DNA from: an uncultured Pseudoflavonifractor sp. | GTDB taxonomy: Bacteria > Bacillota > Clostridia > Oscillospirales > Oscillospiraceae | NCBI GenBank assembly: GCA_947383685.1 | Contig: CANDEE010000070.1 | Location: 1 to 7,653 of the forward strand | Reading direction: 5' to 3' | Length of the DNA: 7,653 bases | The notes under the pieces: model-generated | The model's database searches: none | Seen by the model: the letters and a program-made list of their open reading frames with translations, nothing else | Told to the model about the DNA's origin: nothing | Shown: piece by piece, positions 6,174 through 7,653 of the stretch | Position numbering within the stretch: position 1 is the stretch's first letter | Layout: every line of letters begins with the position of its first letter | Position numbers and translations under genes: made by a program

Positions 6174-7100
6174 ATGCTGGAACGTTTTATTGTGGTTTTG
6201 GGCCAGGTAGCCACCCTCTTTCTCATGATGGGAGTGGGGTTTGGGATGGGAAAGCTGGGGAAGATCAGCTCCCACGGCACCACGGAGTTTTCCACCCTGC
6301 TCCTCTATGTGGTGACCCCCTGTATTATCATCGACTCCTTTCAGACCAGCTATGACGACGCCCTCCTCAAGACCCTGGGCCTGGGGGTTCTGTGCCAGAT
6401 GGGGTGCTATGCCCTCTATGCCGTTATGGTGAGCTTTTTCTTCCGAAAGGATGAGCCGGACCTGCGGATTCCCTTCCGGTTTGGGGCCATGTACGGCAAC
6501 ACGGGCTTTATGGGCATCCCATTGATTCAGGCCATTATGGGGGACGAGGCGGTGATTTTCGCCGTGGTGGCTCTGGTGGTCTTTAACCTGTGGACCTGGA
6601 GCCACGGGCTGGTGCTGATGAGCGGGGAGAAGAAATTTTCCCTGAAAAAGATGATCGTCACCCCCGGCGTGCTGGGAATGCTGGGAGGAATTCCCCTGTT
6701 TTTGACCCGGACGACCCTGCCGGGACCTCTTTATAAGGCGGTGGGCTTTATTGGGAGTCTCAATACCCCCCTGGCGATGATCGTCATTGGCGCCCAGCTG
6801 GCCCGGGCTGATTTGGGAAGTCTTTTAAAGGATAAGAAGCTCTATGAGGGCTCCGCCATTAAGCTGCTGCTCATCCCTCTTGTCACCATGGTGGTCATGC
6901 TGCCCTTCCGGGACAACCATCTTTTGTATGTGGCGGCGGTCATTTTGTCCGGCGCGCCCGCCGCGGGGGTGACCAGCATGTTTGCGGAGAAATTTAACCG
7001 CAGCCCCGAGCGCACTGCCGAGCTGGTCAGCTTTTCCACCCTGCTCAGTATCCTCACCCTTCCGGTGGTGGCGGTGCTGGCGGAGACCATCGCCGCCTGA
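6174..7100 (+). CDS. AEC (auxin efflux carrier) family membrane transporter
   Basis: This 308-residue, strongly hydrophobic protein belongs to the AEC permease family (membrane transport protein, PF03547-like). Bacterial members include malonate and malate carriers and many of unknown substrate. About ten membrane segments can be seen by eye, roughly at residues 5-27, 38-57, 65-88, 98-120, 127-150, 160-178, 188-212, 226-244, 250-272 and 280-305. The crossover-like motif GNTGFMGIPL (about 107-116), a family hallmark, sits in segment 4, and SGAPAAGV in segment 9 is the matching motif of the second half. The ribosome binding site is weak (AAAAAGG about 13 nt upstream), so translation may partly rely on coupling to the upstream ATPase gene, whose stop is 26 bp before. 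The substrate cannot be told from sequence and no catabolic enzyme lies beside it. Confidence 0.9.
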   Translation: MLERFIVVLGQVATLFLMMGVGFGMGKLGKISSHGTTEFSTLLLYVVTPCIIIDSFQTSYDDALLKTLGLGVLCQMGCYALYAVMVSFFFRKDEPDLRIPFRFGAMYGNTGFMGIPLIQAIMGDEAVIFAVVALVVFNLWTWSHGLVLMSGEKKFSLKKMIVTPGVLGMLGGIPLFLTRTTLPGPLYKAVGFIGSLNTPLAMIVIGAQLARADLGSLLKDKKLYEGSAIKLLLIPLVTMVVMLPFRDNHLLYVAAVILSGAPAAGVTSMFAEKFNRSPERTAELVSFSTLLSILTLPVVAVLAETIAA

Positions 7101-7133
7101 GGCTCCATTACGAAAGAAGAAAGGGTTTGCCAT

Positions 7134-7653
7134 ATGGAAATTAACGGCCAGACAATTACCGAGATCAAGCGGTACGATGAGATGGGGTTATCCCCGGAAA
7201 TTATGAAGGCCCTCCAAAAAAAGGGCTATGAGCGCTCCACCCCCGTCCAGTCCGGGGCCATTCCCTATTTTATGGAGGGCAGGGACGTGATCGCCAAGGC
7301 CCCCACCGGAACGGGAAAGACCTTTGCCTTTGGGATTCCCATGGTGGAGCACGCCGACCCGGAATCCACCGACGTAAACTTTCTGGTGCTGGCTCCCACC
7401 CGGGAACTGGCGATCCAGATCCAGGAGGAGCTGCGGCTGCTGTGCGAGTTTAAGGAAGGGGTGCGCACGGTGGTGCTTTATGGCGGCGCCCCCATCGAAA
7501 GGCAGATCACCCAGCTGAAAAAGCACCCCCAGATCGTGGTGGCGACCCCCGGGCGGCTGATGGACCACATGAAGCGGCGGACGGTGCGGCTGGATCATGT
7601 GGAGACGGTGGTGCTGGACGAGGCCGACCGGATGCTGGACATGGGCTTTATCC
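7134..7653 (+). CDS. DEAD-box ATP-dependent RNA helicase, N-terminal part (runs off right edge)
   Basis: This is an ATP-dependent RNA duplex-unwinding protein, in bacteria used for ribosome assembly or mRNA turnover. The 173 residues in the window cover most of RecA-like domain 1. They show a Q motif with GYERSTPVQ (31-39), motif I APTGTGKT (56-63), motif Ia PTREL (88-92), GG (117-118), motif Ib TPGR (138-141) and motif II DEAD (162-165). Motif I has proline where AQTGTGKT is most usual, which is a tolerated variation. The ATG at 7134-7136 follows an AGAAAGGG-type ribosome binding site (about 7118-7125) with 8 nt spacing. It lies 33 bp after the transporter gene with no terminator between, so co-transcription is likely. 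The subfamily (CshA, DeaD, RhlE) depends on the missing C-terminal part, so no symbol is given. Confidence 0.95.
   Translation, partial: MEINGQTITEIKRYDEMGLSPEIMKALQKKGYERSTPVQSGAIPYFMEGRDVIAKAPTGTGKTFAFGIPMVEHADPESTDVNFLVLAPTRELAIQIQEELRLLCEFKEGVRTVVLYGGAPIERQITQLKKHPQIVVATPGRLMDHMKRRTVRLDHVETVVLDEADRMLDMGFI

Overview
The window looks like a piece of chromosome from a strictly anaerobic, GC-rich Firmicute, most like the gut Oscillospiraceae (Flavonifractor/Lawsonibacter type). This is an inference. It rests on a pyruvate:ferredoxin oxidoreductase, a secreted flavin-dependent reductase with a 'copper amine oxidase N-terminal' stalk domain, strong AGGAGG-type ribosome binding sites, strong G/C preference at third codon positions, and AT-rich promoters of sigma-A type. 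No rRNA, tRNA, CRISPR array or phage gene was seen.

Left half, minus strand. Bases 1-1810 hold the N-terminal half of nifJ (pyruvate:ferredoxin oxidoreductase), which runs off the left edge. Upstream of it is a 0.5 kb gap. This gap contains a compact, heavily folded inverted-repeat element of about 273 bp flanked by TA (1863-2135, MITE-like), a good promoter just outside that element (2152-2180), and a strong hairpin terminator (2295-2323) that closes the next gene. That gene (2340-4418) encodes a 692-residue secreted reductase with a signal peptide, a stalk, an FMN-binding domain and an FAD/fumarate-reductase-like domain. It has its own near-consensus promoter (4480-4508).

Right half, plus strand. 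A divergent intergenic region leads into three closely spaced genes that probably form one operon: a full-length ComM/YifB-family AAA+ ATPase (4630-6147), an AEC-family membrane transporter (6174-7100) and a DEAD-box RNA helicase cut by the right edge (7134-7653).

How it fits together. The minus-strand genes concern anaerobic redox metabolism. PFOR makes acetyl-CoA and reduced ferredoxin from pyruvate, and the exported flavoprotein probably disposes of electrons onto an unidentified organic acceptor outside the cytoplasmic membrane. The plus-strand genes are general (DNA or RNA handling and transport) and have no clear common pathway.

The two points most worth following up are the MITE-like element, which sits about 10 nt downstream of the predicted nifJ transcription start and would make a large folded 5' leader, and the reductase, whose active-site segments lack the arginines expected of a fumarate reductase.
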